From Mucilaginibacter saanensis (GTDB lineage Bacteria > Bacteroidota > Bacteroidia > Sphingobacteriales > Sphingobacteriaceae), in the NCBI RefSeq assembly GCF_014200575.1, contig NZ_JACHBZ010000029.1, forward strand, positions 1-40,567: a stretch of 40,567 nt of DNA. Direction: 5' to 3'. The position numbers and the translations under genes are program-made. Under the pieces are notes generated by a model. It was not told the DNA's origin and did not search any database. It worked only from the letters and a program-made list of their open reading frames with translations. This document shows, one piece after another, positions 27,027 through 36,582 of this stretch. How positions within the stretch are numbered: position 1 is the stretch's first letter; every line of letters starts with the position of its first letter.

Positions 27027-28226
27027 ATGAGTGTTCAAAAACGGATTCTTGTAATTAATTCTCTTTACTCGCCGCATATTGGCGGTGGTGCAGAAATTAT
27101 ATCAAAAATTCAGGTAGAAGGTTTGCAGGCGCATGGTTTTCATGTAGCTGTACTTGCTACAGGCCCTGACCAGGGCTTGCATGAGGAAGTTATCGATAAT
27201 GTAAAAGTATACCGGGCAGGGTTAAAAAATCTGTACTGGCATTTTAATGATCGTAAACCAGGCAAACTGATCAGGTTGGGATGGCATTTAAACGACCGCT
27301 ATAATAGTGGCATGCGTAAACATGTTCGGGAGGTTATTGAAAGAGAACGCCCGGATGTTGTTATTTGTCATAACCTTGCAGGTTGGTCAATATCAGCCTG
27401 GGATGAAATAAGCAGTAAGAATATACCCATTATACAGGTATTACATGATCTGTATCTGGCCTGCTCAAATTTTACGATGTTTAAAAATGGTCATGCCTGT
27501 GAAAAGCAATGTGCAACATGCAAGGTTTTGCGTAGCAAGCACAGCATAGCCTCCAATAAAGTTACTGCCGTAGTAGGGGTAAGTAACTTTATTTTAAACA
27601 AGCTTACCGGGATGGGATATTTTGCTAAAAGTGCAAAATATGCCATTCACAATGCCCGCGAAATTCCTGATACAGGTTTGAAGGAACCGGTAACCGGTAA
27701 ACAACCGCTTAAGTTTGGTTATATTGGTACCCTGGCGGCAGTAAAAGGAGTGGAGTGGCTGATTGAAGAGTTTCAGGCTTTGGATATAGACGCCACGCTA
27801 ACTATTGCCGGTAAGGGTAAGGACGATTATGAAGCACATCTTAAGAGCATTGCCCATAGCGATAAAATAAAGTTTATAGGTTACGCCAATTCAAAGGATT
27901 TTTATACCAGTATTGATGTATCTGTAATTCCGTCGTTATGGCCTGATACCTTTCCGGGCGTGGCTTTTGAGGCAAGTGCTTATCACGTGCCTGCTATAGC
28001 TACCAAGATAGGAGGGCTGCCAGAGATTATTAAAGACGGTGAAAATGGTATATTGTGCGACCCTACCGACAGAACTTCATTAAAAGAAGCCATAATGCTG
28101 ATGTATAATAACGCTCAATTACGTAATAAACTGGCTCATAACGCCCGTAAAACAGTGGAGAATTTATTATCAGTTGACCGGATGATTAATGACTATAAGA
28201 AGGTAATTGAAAGCACTCTTACTTAA
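27027..28226 (+). CDS. Glycosyltransferase family 4 with a four-cysteine insert
   Basis: A 399-residue GT-B fold enzyme. The N-half has LVINSLYSPHIGGGAEIISK with the family's glycine-rich loop, the C-half has LKFGYIGTLAAVKGVEWLIE and the sugar-nucleotide site DTFPGVAFEAS (Asp307 and Glu315 in the E-x7-E position). Between the halves Cys146, Cys158, Cys162 and Cys165 form a C-x11-C-x3-C-x2-C pattern, reminiscent of a small metal-binding or disulfide motif that some GT4 enzymes carry. It is cytoplasmic. Donor and linkage are unknown. Starts 70 bases after the pyruvyl transferase gene; the Wzy-like gene follows after 12 bases. Confidence 0.9.
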   Translation: MSVQKRILVINSLYSPHIGGGAEIISKIQVEGLQAHGFHVAVLATGPDQGLHEEVIDNVKVYRAGLKNLYWHFNDRKPGKLIRLGWHLNDRYNSGMRKHVREVIERERPDVVICHNLAGWSISAWDEISSKNIPIIQVLHDLYLACSNFTMFKNGHACEKQCATCKVLRSKHSIASNKVTAVVGVSNFILNKLTGMGYFAKSAKYAIHNAREIPDTGLKEPVTGKQPLKFGYIGTLAAVKGVEWLIEEFQALDIDATLTIAGKGKDDYEAHLKSIAHSDKIKFIGYANSKDFYTSIDVSVIPSLWPDTFPGVAFEASAYHVPAIATKIGGLPEIIKDGENGILCDPTDRTSLKEAIMLMYNNAQLRNKLAHNARKTVENLLSVDRMINDYKKVIESTLT

Positions 28227-28238
28227 TGAAATTACTTT

Positions 28239-29447
28239 ATGGGTAAAATATTAAAGAATTCCCTTGTTGTATTCGTTGTCATTAATTTATTTTTTGGTGC
28301 CCCTTTGCGTTTTTTATTTTCGTTTATCTTAAAGGCAGATTTTTTAAATTATTCGCTTAACGGAATTTTTGTTGCGCTCATCGTCCTTTATAAAAGAAAG
28401 GAACTTCTTGCGGCAATGACCAGGAATATATTTTTAACAGCATCCTTCCTGATCATTATTTTGTATTCGCTAACCTTTGAGAATACAAAAATGGTTGGTT
28501 TCTTCTTTTATCTTATCCTTCCGCTTATATTTTACATGTTTTTTAGGGATGATGTATCGGAAGCCATTCTTAACAATAAGAAACTCATCGTAATAACATT
28601 TATACTCAGTGTAGCCGGAATTGCTTACGATTATTATGACGATTTTCCGTGGAAAGCATTGTCATACAGCTTTGCCGGTAAGGATATTGACTTGTCAAGA
28701 GATTGGACCTATGATAGTGTGGAACGGGTAGCCGGCTTTTTCAGAACCTCCTATGATGCTGCTACGGGAGTGATTTTGCTGCTTATTTTAATTTTATACA
28801 GGTCAAAAAATGTGCTCCTTAATCATATCCTGTTTGTTATAACTTTTGTCTGTGTATATATAACCACAACCAAAAGCTGTCTGATATCGGTAGCGTTAAT
28901 TTACGTTGTATACATGGTTGAGTTTGTTAAATATCGCGGTCGCAGGCAAATTATATACTGGTTAATGACAGCCCTGTCCTGTTTCATTGTTGTATTACCG
29001 CTCGGTTTGGTAGTTAATCTGCAGATTCCGTTTTTAAGTAATGAATCATTTAAGGACCGTATATTAAACACCTGGCCATTTGTTATCAACCAGTTCACGT
29101 CTACCTTTCAGTATATATTAGGTTTGGGAGTAGGTTCGGTGGGTACCAGCCAGGAGCTATTCGGAAACCCTAACCTGATGAGCACCGGCGATAACATATT
29201 TTTATACTTATATGCCAATATAGGCGCGCTTGCTTTTGGATTGTTTTTTCTGGTTTACAGACGGGTGTTAAACGTTAACCATAACATTTTTATTTACTTG
29301 ATGCTTTACCTGTTAAGTTATGGTATTACGGCAAACATAGTTGAATCAACCCTGTGTCAATTGATTTTGGCAATTATATTTTTTGTTCCGTTTAATCTTG
29401 TTAAAAAGGATGAGCAATTAAATCCTGCTTACGAAACATCCCATTAA
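28239..29447 (+). CDS. Wzy-like polysaccharide polymerase / O-antigen ligase-type membrane protein
   Basis: A 402-residue polytopic membrane protein with about 10-11 spans and one large loop between about 260 and 310, containing FKDRILNTWPFVINQF and LGLGVGSVGT, the pattern of Wzy/WaaL-type proteins. Sequence conservation in this class is poor, so the call rests on topology, the loop and its place among flippase, glycosyltransferase and Wzc genes. It would join lipid-linked repeat units at the periplasmic face. It starts 12 bases after the GT4 gene and is followed by an acyltransferase 15 bases later. Confidence 0.75.
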   Translation: MGKILKNSLVVFVVINLFFGAPLRFLFSFILKADFLNYSLNGIFVALIVLYKRKELLAAMTRNIFLTASFLIIILYSLTFENTKMVGFFFYLILPLIFYMFFRDDVSEAILNNKKLIVITFILSVAGIAYDYYDDFPWKALSYSFAGKDIDLSRDWTYDSVERVAGFFRTSYDAATGVILLLILILYRSKNVLLNHILFVITFVCVYITTTKSCLISVALIYVVYMVEFVKYRGRRQIIYWLMTALSCFIVVLPLGLVVNLQIPFLSNESFKDRILNTWPFVINQFTSTFQYILGLGVGSVGTSQELFGNPNLMSTGDNIFLYLYANIGALAFGLFFLVYRRVLNVNHNIFIYLMLYLLSYGITANIVESTLCQLILAIIFFVPFNLVKKDEQLNPAYETSH

Positions 29448-29462
29448 ACTATAATTGATTAT

Positions 29463-30572
29463 ATGCCGAGTTTAAAAATTAGCATTTATTTAAGTCAGAA
29501 GATTAAAATTTTGTCTTTTATTGGAATAGTGCTGGTGATATACATCCATTCATACAATATCAATAAGGACGTTGCTACCCCGCCTATCAGCAGCCTTGGT
29601 TTTGTAAATGCGTACGTACAAAACTTTATTGCAAATGGGTTATGCCGTACGGCTGTTCCGCTATTCTTTCTATTCTCGGGATTCTTATTCTTTTTGAAAT
29701 ATGATTTTACCCTTGAGGGCGTATTGTCAAAATACAAATCGCGTGTAAAGTCATTGGTATATCCTTATATCTTATGGTCATTTTGGGGGATACTTGTTTT
29801 TTATATACTGCAACAGCTGCCGTATGTAAAGCATTTTTTTACCGGGCATCATATTGCTGACTACAACATCAGCCAATTGCTGTTTATACTGTTTTTAGAT
29901 CCGTTTACTTATCCGTTATGGTTTATAAGAGATCTGATTTTTATTGTTGCAGCCACGCCGCTTATATACCTGTTGCTCAAAAATAAATGGGTAAGTATGG
30001 TTTTTGTAGCCGCTGTGTTTGGTTTGTGGTTTTTTGACGTGAGGTTTATAGCTGTCAGAAAAGATATTGAAGCTGTTTTTTACTTTGTTTTTGGAGCCTT
30101 TTGTGCCATGGACAGGCGTTTGGATAACATCAGCTTTAAAAAGTACGGAACAGTGGCTGTGTTCGGTTGGGTTTTAATATGTACTCTGTATACGTTTTTT
30201 AACGTAACACAGAAAGATTCGATTATTTTAAATCTGATTTTATTGAAATCAGATATGATATTGGGCTTAATATCTATATGGTATCTGTATGACTGCGTAT
30301 TTCAGAAGAAAAATATACAGGATGTTCAGGAAAGCAAGGTTTTTAAATGGAGCAATTTTACTTTTTTTATTTTCTTGTTCCATGAGCCGCTATTAACTAT
30401 TCTCAAAAAAGTTTCGTTTGCAGTAGCCGGAAAATCGGGCATGGCTGCGTTAGCAATTTACTTGTTTTTGCCGCTGTTTATTTTGGTGGCCAGTTTAATA
30501 GTTGGGACTTTCCTTAATAAAAATTTACCGAAGCTATATGCATTTGCTGTAGGCGGAAGATCAGCAAGCTAA
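29463..30572 (+). CDS. Acyltransferase family 3 membrane protein, first of two
   Basis: A 369-residue integral membrane protein of the acyltransferase-3 family with about ten spans. The conserved His29 lies in FIGIVLVIYIHSYNI, and AVPLFFLFSGFLFFLK and the long series of hydrophobic segments are typical. Such proteins acylate (acetyl, succinyl) sugars of surface polymers. It differs clearly from the neighbour at 30618: the SGFLFF motif and the WFIRDLIF block put it with the WcaI/OafB-unlike 'fucose 4-O-acetylase' type, although specificity cannot be read. Spacing to neighbours is 15 and 45 bases, consistent with one transcript. Confidence 0.88.
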   Translation: MPSLKISIYLSQKIKILSFIGIVLVIYIHSYNINKDVATPPISSLGFVNAYVQNFIANGLCRTAVPLFFLFSGFLFFLKYDFTLEGVLSKYKSRVKSLVYPYILWSFWGILVFYILQQLPYVKHFFTGHHIADYNISQLLFILFLDPFTYPLWFIRDLIFIVAATPLIYLLLKNKWVSMVFVAAVFGLWFFDVRFIAVRKDIEAVFYFVFGAFCAMDRRLDNISFKKYGTVAVFGWVLICTLYTFFNVTQKDSIILNLILLKSDMILGLISIWYLYDCVFQKKNIQDVQESKVFKWSNFTFFIFLFHEPLLTILKKVSFAVAGKSGMAALAIYLFLPLFILVASLIVGTFLNKNLPKLYAFAVGGRSAS

Positions 30573-30617
30573 TATAATTTAGCAGTAAAGGTTTTGAATT
30601 TAAATACCCCCTTAATA

Positions 30618-31697
30618 ATGGAAAATATTAAAGTGAGAACGAAGGTTGAGTCAATACAATTATTACGTGCTGTTGCGGCATTTGCTGTTGTTGTACACCA
30701 TCTTTCTATATCATTTGATACTTTTAATGGCGCGCCAACTTTTATCAGTCATTCCGGACTTGGGGCTTTGGGTGCCAGCGGGGTTGATATTTTTTTTGTA
30801 ATTAGCGGGTTTATTATGTTTTATACCCAGAACAATTACAAGCATGAAAACAAATTAACCTATTCTCTTAAGTTTCTTAAAAGGCGCTTTACACGTATAT
30901 ATCCGCTTTACTGGATTTGGACTACCGTGTTGTTAGGTATGTGGCTGCTTAAAATGGCCCTTAACTCGCACGTATATAAATTACCATACATTATCGCCTC
31001 ATATCTGTTAATTCCATGGCCACAGCCGGGAGCTAACCTGCACCCATTATTAGATCAGGGGTGGACCTTATCTTTTGAAATGTATTTTTACCTGGTATTT
31101 GCACTAAGCCTATTATTTAGTTACAATGCCATAAAAATAGGATTGATAGTTGTATCGTCGTTAGTGGGTATAAGTTTAATAAGTTACTTTTTTAATGCAC
31201 CCGAGCCTGTTCAGTATATTACTTGTAACAACCTGGTAATTGAATTTGCATTTGGGGGGCTTATAGTGTATATCATTAACTATGCTAATGAAAAAATATA
31301 CCGTTCCGGAATCTACTTGCTGGTAATTGGTATTATTGCGCTTTTATCAACTGTTTTTTGGGGCCAATTTGTAGAGTATCGTGTTATTAAATATGGTATT
31401 CCTGCATTTGCTATAGTGTTAGGAATTGTATTTTGTGAAAAGTACAGGCCTTTTAAAGAAACTGCTGTTTACAAATTTGTTCATTTTTTGGGTGATGCTT
31501 CTTACTCTATTTATCTTACACATGGCTTTTTTATAATGGTTTTTGGTGCAATGCTGAAGAAAGGTTTCTTTAAACATGTTCCTGGCGACTTATTAATCAT
31601 TGTAGGTTCTATTCTTGTAACAGTAATTTGTTCTTTATCGCATATTGCTATTGAACGGCCTCTTATTAAAAGACAGGCCAGCGTAAAGGCAATTTAG
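30618..31697 (+). CDS. Acyltransferase family 3 membrane protein, second of two
   Basis: A 359-residue acyltransferase-3 protein of the ExoZ/OafA type. Near the start is IQLLRAVAAFAVVVHHLSIS with the conserved His27-His28 pair, then GVDIFFVISGFIMFY and RRFTRIYPLYWIW, the family's Arg-containing motif. About ten spans follow, ending with DASYSIYLTHGFFIM. It likely O-acetylates sugars of the exopolysaccharide. ATG at 30618 is chosen; an in-frame TTG at 30594 would add eight residues. Not a recent copy of the previous gene, as the motifs differ. A 118-base gap with no clear signal follows. Confidence 0.9.
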   Translation: MENIKVRTKVESIQLLRAVAAFAVVVHHLSISFDTFNGAPTFISHSGLGALGASGVDIFFVISGFIMFYTQNNYKHENKLTYSLKFLKRRFTRIYPLYWIWTTVLLGMWLLKMALNSHVYKLPYIIASYLLIPWPQPGANLHPLLDQGWTLSFEMYFYLVFALSLLFSYNAIKIGLIVVSSLVGISLISYFFNAPEPVQYITCNNLVIEFAFGGLIVYIINYANEKIYRSGIYLLVIGIIALLSTVFWGQFVEYRVIKYGIPAFAIVLGIVFCEKYRPFKETAVYKFVHFLGDASYSIYLTHGFFIMVFGAMLKKGFFKHVPGDLLIIVGSILVTVICSLSHIAIERPLIKRQASVKAI

Positions 31698-31815
31698 GCT
31701 GCAACTTGCGGTGAGTTTTTTAAGGGCGGTGTCAAATCGTTTTCTATACATATCGGTAATACGGTTCTTGGTGGTTTCCTGATAATAAAATCATACAAGA
31801 CACAATAATTTAAAT

Positions 31816-32952
31816 ATGACTAAACGCTATAAAATTGCTATAAACGCAACAATCCTTGATGAAAAACCTTCGGGTTTAGGAGTAGTTACCTTAAACATTA
31901 TTAACAATTTGCAGCAATACCTGCCCAATGTCGATATTGATGTTTACTCGTCAACCAAAGCCGGGTTAAACAGCAACATCAATGTAAAAGAGATGTCGAA
32001 ACTTTTACAGCCTTCAAGGTTTAAAAAAGTTGCCGGCTTTTACCGGTTTTACTGGAACCAGGTAAGTTTATATTTTATAAGTAAAAAGTATGATCTGGTA
32101 TATTCAACAACGCCACATGGTTCGGTTTTTATAAAGAACCAAATTATCACCGTACATGATTTAATTTCTATCATACCTAATAAAACCTATAAGAGCTATT
32201 CATTGCAGGGATATTATTATAAGTTGTTCTTAAAAAAACTGGTTGATAAATCATTAACTACCATCTCGGTATCCAACAAAACCAAGGATGATGTTGTACA
32301 ATATTTAAACGTTTCGCCAGATAAAATTCAGGTGGTACATAATGGGTATAATAAGGAAAGTTTTAACCCTGAAAATGAATTTGAGGATAATGAATACACT
32401 AATAGTAGATTTATATTAACTATTGGTGCTACCTTGCCGCATAAAAACATTGACAGGTTATTAAATGCATTTAAGCAAGTAAAGGATAATGCTGAATTTA
32501 GTGATCTGAAACTGTATATATTAGGTGGTAAAGAAGCTTACATGCAAGCATTAACTGACAGGGCTAAGGAGTTAAACCTGGAAAGTGATATTATCATCAA
32601 AAGATATGTGCCTATGAGAGAAATTACTTGCGCATACAAATATGCACAGTGTTTTGTATATCCAAGCCTGTATGAAGGTTTTGGATTGCCTGTTATTGAG
32701 GCTATGGCTTGTGGTTGCCCGGTAATTTGTGCTGGTTCATCTTCACTTCCGGAAGTTGCCGGTGATGCAGCCTTGTTTTTTGATCCGTTAAATGAAGCGG
32801 AACTTTATGAACGCATTATGCAGTTGATAACAAACAAGGCGCTGGCAACCGAACTGGTGGCCAAAGGATATAATAACATCAAAAGATTTGACTGGAACGA
32901 GTCGGCTAAGCTCGTTGCAACAATTTTTATGAATAATTTAAAGAAAAATTAA
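31816..32952 (+). CDS. Glycosyltransferase family 4
   Basis: A 378-residue GT-B enzyme. The N-domain starts [20 protein letters not shown], with the glycine-containing loop of the acceptor site. The C-domain shows [20 protein letters not shown] and the sugar-nucleotide motif [15 protein letters not shown] with Glu287 and Glu295 in E-x7-E spacing, followed by [16 protein letters not shown]. This resembles WbaZ/mannosyltransferase B-like members, but the sugar cannot be assigned. It is cytoplasmic. The GT2 gene follows after 14 bases. Confidence 0.93.
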   Translation: MTKRYKIAINATILDEKPSGLGVVTLNIINNLQQYLPNVDIDVYSSTKAGLNSNINVKEMSKLLQPSRFKKVAGFYRFYWNQVSLYFISKKYDLVYSTTPHGSVFIKNQIITVHDLISIIPNKTYKSYSLQGYYYKLFLKKLVDKSLTTISVSNKTKDDVVQYLNVSPDKIQVVHNGYNKESFNPENEFEDNEYTNSRFILTIGATLPHKNIDRLLNAFKQVKDNAEFSDLKLYILGGKEAYMQALTDRAKELNLESDIIIKRYVPMREITCAYKYAQCFVYPSLYEGFGLPVIEAMACGCPVICAGSSSLPEVAGDAALFFDPLNEAELYERIMQLITNKALATELVAKGYNNIKRFDWNESAKLVATIFMNNLKKN

Positions 32953-32966
32953 TCTGATAATTTACC

Positions 32967-33761
32967 ATGACCCTTTCATTTATCATAGTAACCCACAATA
33001 GTGCGCATGACATTGGCCCTTTATTAACATCGTTTTTTGAATTTGAGCCTACGCTTGATTATGAATTAATTATTGTTGACAATTATTCAAATGACGATTC
33101 AGTAAATATAATCAGGAGCTTTACTTCGGATAAAATTAAGCTTTATGACCGCAAGGTGCGCAACGGGTTTGGTAATAATTGTAACTACGGCTTAGCCAAA
33201 TCAACCGGGGATATTGTGGCATTTATAAATCCCGATATTGTATTTCTTGAAAATAGCTTTGATAAGCTTGTGGAATATTTTAAAACCAGCTCGTATGGTA
33301 TTATAGGCCCACGGTTACTGAACTCTGATTACACCATTCAATACTCGGCCCGTAAATTTATCACGCTTAAATTGTTTTTAGTGCGTATAATGAACAAGGG
33401 ACAGGACCATGTTGACACCCAGGCTATGCGTACGTATTTTTATGACGGCCTGGTTACTGATAAGGTTATTGATGTTGATTGGGTTACCGGCGCGGCTATG
33501 TTTGTAAAACGCGAGGTGATAAATGATATAAAAGGTGGCTTTGACGAAGTTTACACCATGTATATTGAAGATCAGGATATATGTTTTATGGCTAAAATGC
33601 ATGGGTGGAAAACAGGATACTATCCGTACACCCGGATACTGCACCATCACCAGCGAAACAGCATCATGAAATTCTCTAAAAAAACACGATATCACTTAAC
33701 AGGATTTTTTATCTTTTTCTTTAAAAAACTTTTTTCAATAAAAAACCGTTTAGTTAAATAA
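32967..33761 (+). CDS. Glycosyltransferase family 2
   Basis: A 264-residue GT-A fold enzyme. It begins LSFIIVTHNSAHDIGPLLTS, then ELIIVDNYSNDDSVNIIRSF with the nucleotide-binding Asp, and AFINPDIVFLENSFDKLVEY with the Asn-Pro-Asp that stands in for the metal-binding D-x-D. Later DWVTGAAMFVKREVIND and YIEDQDICFMAKMHGWK resemble the acceptor/catalytic region of rhamnosyltransferase-like GT2 enzymes; the presence of rfbA and rfbB nearby fits a dTDP-sugar donor but does not prove it. The C-terminus is basic and hydrophobic and may touch the membrane. A 129-base gap precedes the hydrolase gene. Confidence 0.92.
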   Translation: MTLSFIIVTHNSAHDIGPLLTSFFEFEPTLDYELIIVDNYSNDDSVNIIRSFTSDKIKLYDRKVRNGFGNNCNYGLAKSTGDIVAFINPDIVFLENSFDKLVEYFKTSSYGIIGPRLLNSDYTIQYSARKFITLKLFLVRIMNKGQDHVDTQAMRTYFYDGLVTDKVIDVDWVTGAAMFVKREVINDIKGGFDEVYTMYIEDQDICFMAKMHGWKTGYYPYTRILHHHQRNSIMKFSKKTRYHLTGFFIFFFKKLFSIKNRLVK

Positions 33762-33890
33762 GTAACACAACGGATTAATAGAATGAATTGCCTGCGAAAT
33801 TCGATTTTATATAGTAAATGATTGCTAAAACTTATGCAATTGTTAAGTGTTGTAAAAAAATCAGTATCAACGAATTTTTATTCTTAAACC

Positions 33891-36362
33891 ATGAAACCCA
33901 AATCAAGCAGTTTTCTGTACAAGCTACTAACGTTGGCTGTATTATTATTTAGCGCAGTGCTTTTTATTAATGCCACTAAAAAATCACCGGCAAGCACCAG
34001 GTTACAGGATGATGCAGCCGGAATTACTATTAGCGGTAAATCAAATGATTTTATAATTACTCCCCGTACCAATAGCTCCTTAACATTTAAACAAAACTCC
34101 GGTTCGGGATCAAATGTTAATTATGTTATTAAAAGCTATAGCGGCAGTAATGTATCCTCAGGCACACTTAATTTCAGCGGTGGGACAGCAACAGCTACTG
34201 TAAATTTACCAGAGGGTTATTATGAAATTAGCATGCCTGATGCTAATGCAGCCTTTGGTATTCTTTCCATAGCTCCGTTTACAGGTAACCGCGATACATT
34301 TTTTTCAATGGATGCTGCAATGGCCCAATTGCAGTCAACAGTGGGAGCGTGTGGGGATATGATAAAAACCTTGCAGAGAACCGGAATCTCCAGTGCGCGC
34401 GAAAGATTATTTAACTATAAGCCCACCTCTTATGATAATTTAAGCTCAGGCTCGGGCCCCAATAAAGCATTGGATGACATACATCAGTTATACAAGCAAA
34501 ATAACGTTTCCATATTAGAGCTTTTTCAAAGCGGCTACGGTGCAACAATACCCGGGGTGCCATTTCCGCAGAATTTTGTTTCCATGCAAAACAGCTGGAC
34601 AAACCTTTTTAAAAAGTACAATTATTCATGGGGCGGGGTTGAAATAATGAACGAGCCTGATTTGAAGGGTGTTGCCGGCGACCAGTACACAGCGGTAGTA
34701 AAAGCAGCGGCATATATATTTGACAATGCGGGTATCAACGCGCCCATAGTTGGTGGTGCATTTGGCACAGCGCCAGGCCAGTTTCATGATGCTTGCGCTT
34801 ATAATGGCTTGCTTAACAATGTTGATTATATCAGTTTTCATAACTATGACAAACCTGCATTGCTACAATCAACCGTTAGCAATTTCAGGAGCTGGTTAAA
34901 AAAATCAAATAAAGAGGCCATGCCTTTGTGGATCACAGAGTCAGGAATGCCCTGGAGTGGTACTGGCAGGCCTGTGATGAAAGAGGATGGTATATCGGCA
35001 TTAGAAATTACTATGCGAGGTATCGAGGCCAAAGCATGTGGCATAAGCCGCTATTCGCCTTTCGTTTTTGGCTATTATAAAGAAGGTACAAAAAACTTTG
35101 GCATGGTAGGTAAGGATGGTACCCCGTTACGCTCATTTGCTGCCTATGCCAATGCCGTAAAAATACTATCGGGCTATCAATATATTGGTGATTTGCAAAA
35201 CGTGCCTTCTTCATTAAAACTGGCGCGCGTGTTTGCATCAACAACCAATCCGTCCCTGCCTGATATTGCTGTGCTTTACAATGATAATTTTAATCCGGGC
35301 GGTACCGTGCAATTAAATATCCCTGTAAAAAAAGCAGTAGGTATTGATGGCAGGAACTTTACTGTAAATGGTAACAGCATCCCTATATCTGACGGCTTAA
35401 CCTATGTATATCTTGACCCTGCAACAGCAAACGGCGCAATTAATACCAATACTACAGCAAGTAAATTGCTTTTGGCCAGCAAAGGGTCATCAAAAATAGT
35501 TCAGAGTAAACCATCACCTGTTATTTTGCAGTACATCTATCAAAACTCCAATGTATCGGCAACTACCAACAGATACTTTGTAAGTCAATCAAATGCAAGC
35601 TCATTTCCGGTTACTGTAAGGATACACAATTTATCAAACAGTGCTGTTACTGAAACATTAACCTGGAAGGCAGCTGATGCTTCAAGCACATCGACTAATG
35701 GACAACAAAATGTTACCGTAAATGGCGGCGAGTCAAAGGATATCAACTGGACAATTAATCTGTCGCAAGTATTAGGAGCAGGGTCCAATAAATATTTAGA
35801 GGTTGATGCCAATTCGGCAGGTGATAAACAGTCCATCTTTTTGCCATTCTTAATTGAAGGTAATATGCAAACTAACCTGGCTATGGAAAGAGTTAGTTTC
35901 AAAGCACCATTAACTGATTTAACCAAATGGCATAAAAATAATAATGGTAACGGCACCGCTAATTTTTCGGTTGTTGATAATCATTTTCACATGGATATGA
36001 GTTTCAATAATAGCGGCGATAACTGGTCTTATCCAAGATTTGATCTGCAAAATACCAACAGCGCATCAACAGGAATATTGGTTCGTGCTAAAATTGATAC
36101 CAAATCGCATAATGTTGCCTTGTTTATAATTACCAAGGATAACAAAACGTATTGGGCCAATAATATTTTCCCGGCCGATGGCAACTGGCACGTGATATAC
36201 GTTGATTTTGGAGATATGCGCCCGTATAATAACGACGAATCAAACTATACTATAAGTCCGGGCATGATCAAACAACTTTCTATAGGTATGAATTCTGCCG
36301 GTACATCCAATTCATTAGAGGTAAGCGATCTGAATATGGTTAAGCGAAATAACAGCAATTAA
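33891..36362 (+). CDS. Secreted GH-A-type glycoside hydrolase in the polysaccharide cluster
   Basis: An 823-residue protein. An N-terminal hydrophobic segment (about 11-27, YKLLTLAVLLFSAVLFI) is a signal peptide or anchor; no lipobox is evident. Residues about 45-120 look like a beta-domain. A TIM barrel follows (about 140-430), with MNEP giving the likely acid/base Glu255 and WITESGMPW giving the likely nucleophile Glu350, the clan GH-A pattern (GH39/GH5-like). Beta-sandwich regions follow (about 430-823), the last resembling a carbohydrate-binding module. It may trim, release or remodel the exported polymer. Family and linkage are unresolved. It ends at the terminator 36395-36436. Confidence 0.8.
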   Translation: MKPKSSSFLYKLLTLAVLLFSAVLFINATKKSPASTRLQDDAAGITISGKSNDFIITPRTNSSLTFKQNSGSGSNVNYVIKSYSGSNVSSGTLNFSGGTATATVNLPEGYYEISMPDANAAFGILSIAPFTGNRDTFFSMDAAMAQLQSTVGACGDMIKTLQRTGISSARERLFNYKPTSYDNLSSGSGPNKALDDIHQLYKQNNVSILELFQSGYGATIPGVPFPQNFVSMQNSWTNLFKKYNYSWGGVEIMNEPDLKGVAGDQYTAVVKAAAYIFDNAGINAPIVGGAFGTAPGQFHDACAYNGLLNNVDYISFHNYDKPALLQSTVSNFRSWLKKSNKEAMPLWITESGMPWSGTGRPVMKEDGISALEITMRGIEAKACGISRYSPFVFGYYKEGTKNFGMVGKDGTPLRSFAAYANAVKILSGYQYIGDLQNVPSSLKLARVFASTTNPSLPDIAVLYNDNFNPGGTVQLNIPVKKAVGIDGRNFTVNGNSIPISDGLTYVYLDPATANGAINTNTTASKLLLASKGSSKIVQSKPSPVILQYIYQNSNVSATTNRYFVSQSNASSFPVTVRIHNLSNSAVTETLTWKAADASSTSTNGQQNVTVNGGESKDINWTINLSQVLGAGSNKYLEVDANSAGDKQSIFLPFLIEGNMQTNLAMERVSFKAPLTDLTKWHKNNNGNGTANFSVVDNHFHMDMSFNNSGDNWSYPRFDLQNTNSASTGILVRAKIDTKSHNVALFIITKDNKTYWANNIFPADGNWHVIYVDFGDMRPYNNDESNYTISPGMIKQLSIGMNSAGTSNSLEVSDLNMVKRNNSN

Positions 36363-36394
36363 TATCTTTTGGTGTTAGTTCAGAAAGATGTGTT

Positions 36395-36436
36395 AAGAGG
36401 CCCGTTAAGTTAATATTAACTTAACAGGCCTCTTTT
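36395..36436 (+). terminator. Strong terminator after the glycoside hydrolase gene
   Basis: An outer stem AAGAGGCC/GGCCTCTT with a C-A mismatch encloses the perfect palindrome GTTAAGTTAATATTAACTTA and its last two bases AC, giving a very stable hairpin followed by TT. It should separate the hydrolase end of the cluster from the nucleotide-sugar genes. Confidence 0.85.
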
Positions 36437-36518
36437 AGTTAACTGTTATTTGACCACGCCTTGTATGTGTGCTAACCGTTGTGTTATGTATCAATATTTT
36501 AATAAATTCGTTAAAGTA

Positions 36519-36561
36519 TTGTGTTTTTTTTAATTACATTGTGGCATATTTGCTATGTTTG
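36519..36561 (+). promoter_or_regulatory. Candidate promoter of rfbB
   Basis: TATGTTTG at 36554-36561 fits TAnnTTTG, and CATATTTG at 36545-36552 fits with one mismatch. The second has a TTG (36519-36521) 23 bases upstream; the first has none at good spacing. A promoter is expected here because a strong terminator lies 100 bases upstream, but the exact element is uncertain. Confidence 0.3.
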
Positions 36562-36582
36562 CTTAAATACTCCTATAAAATT

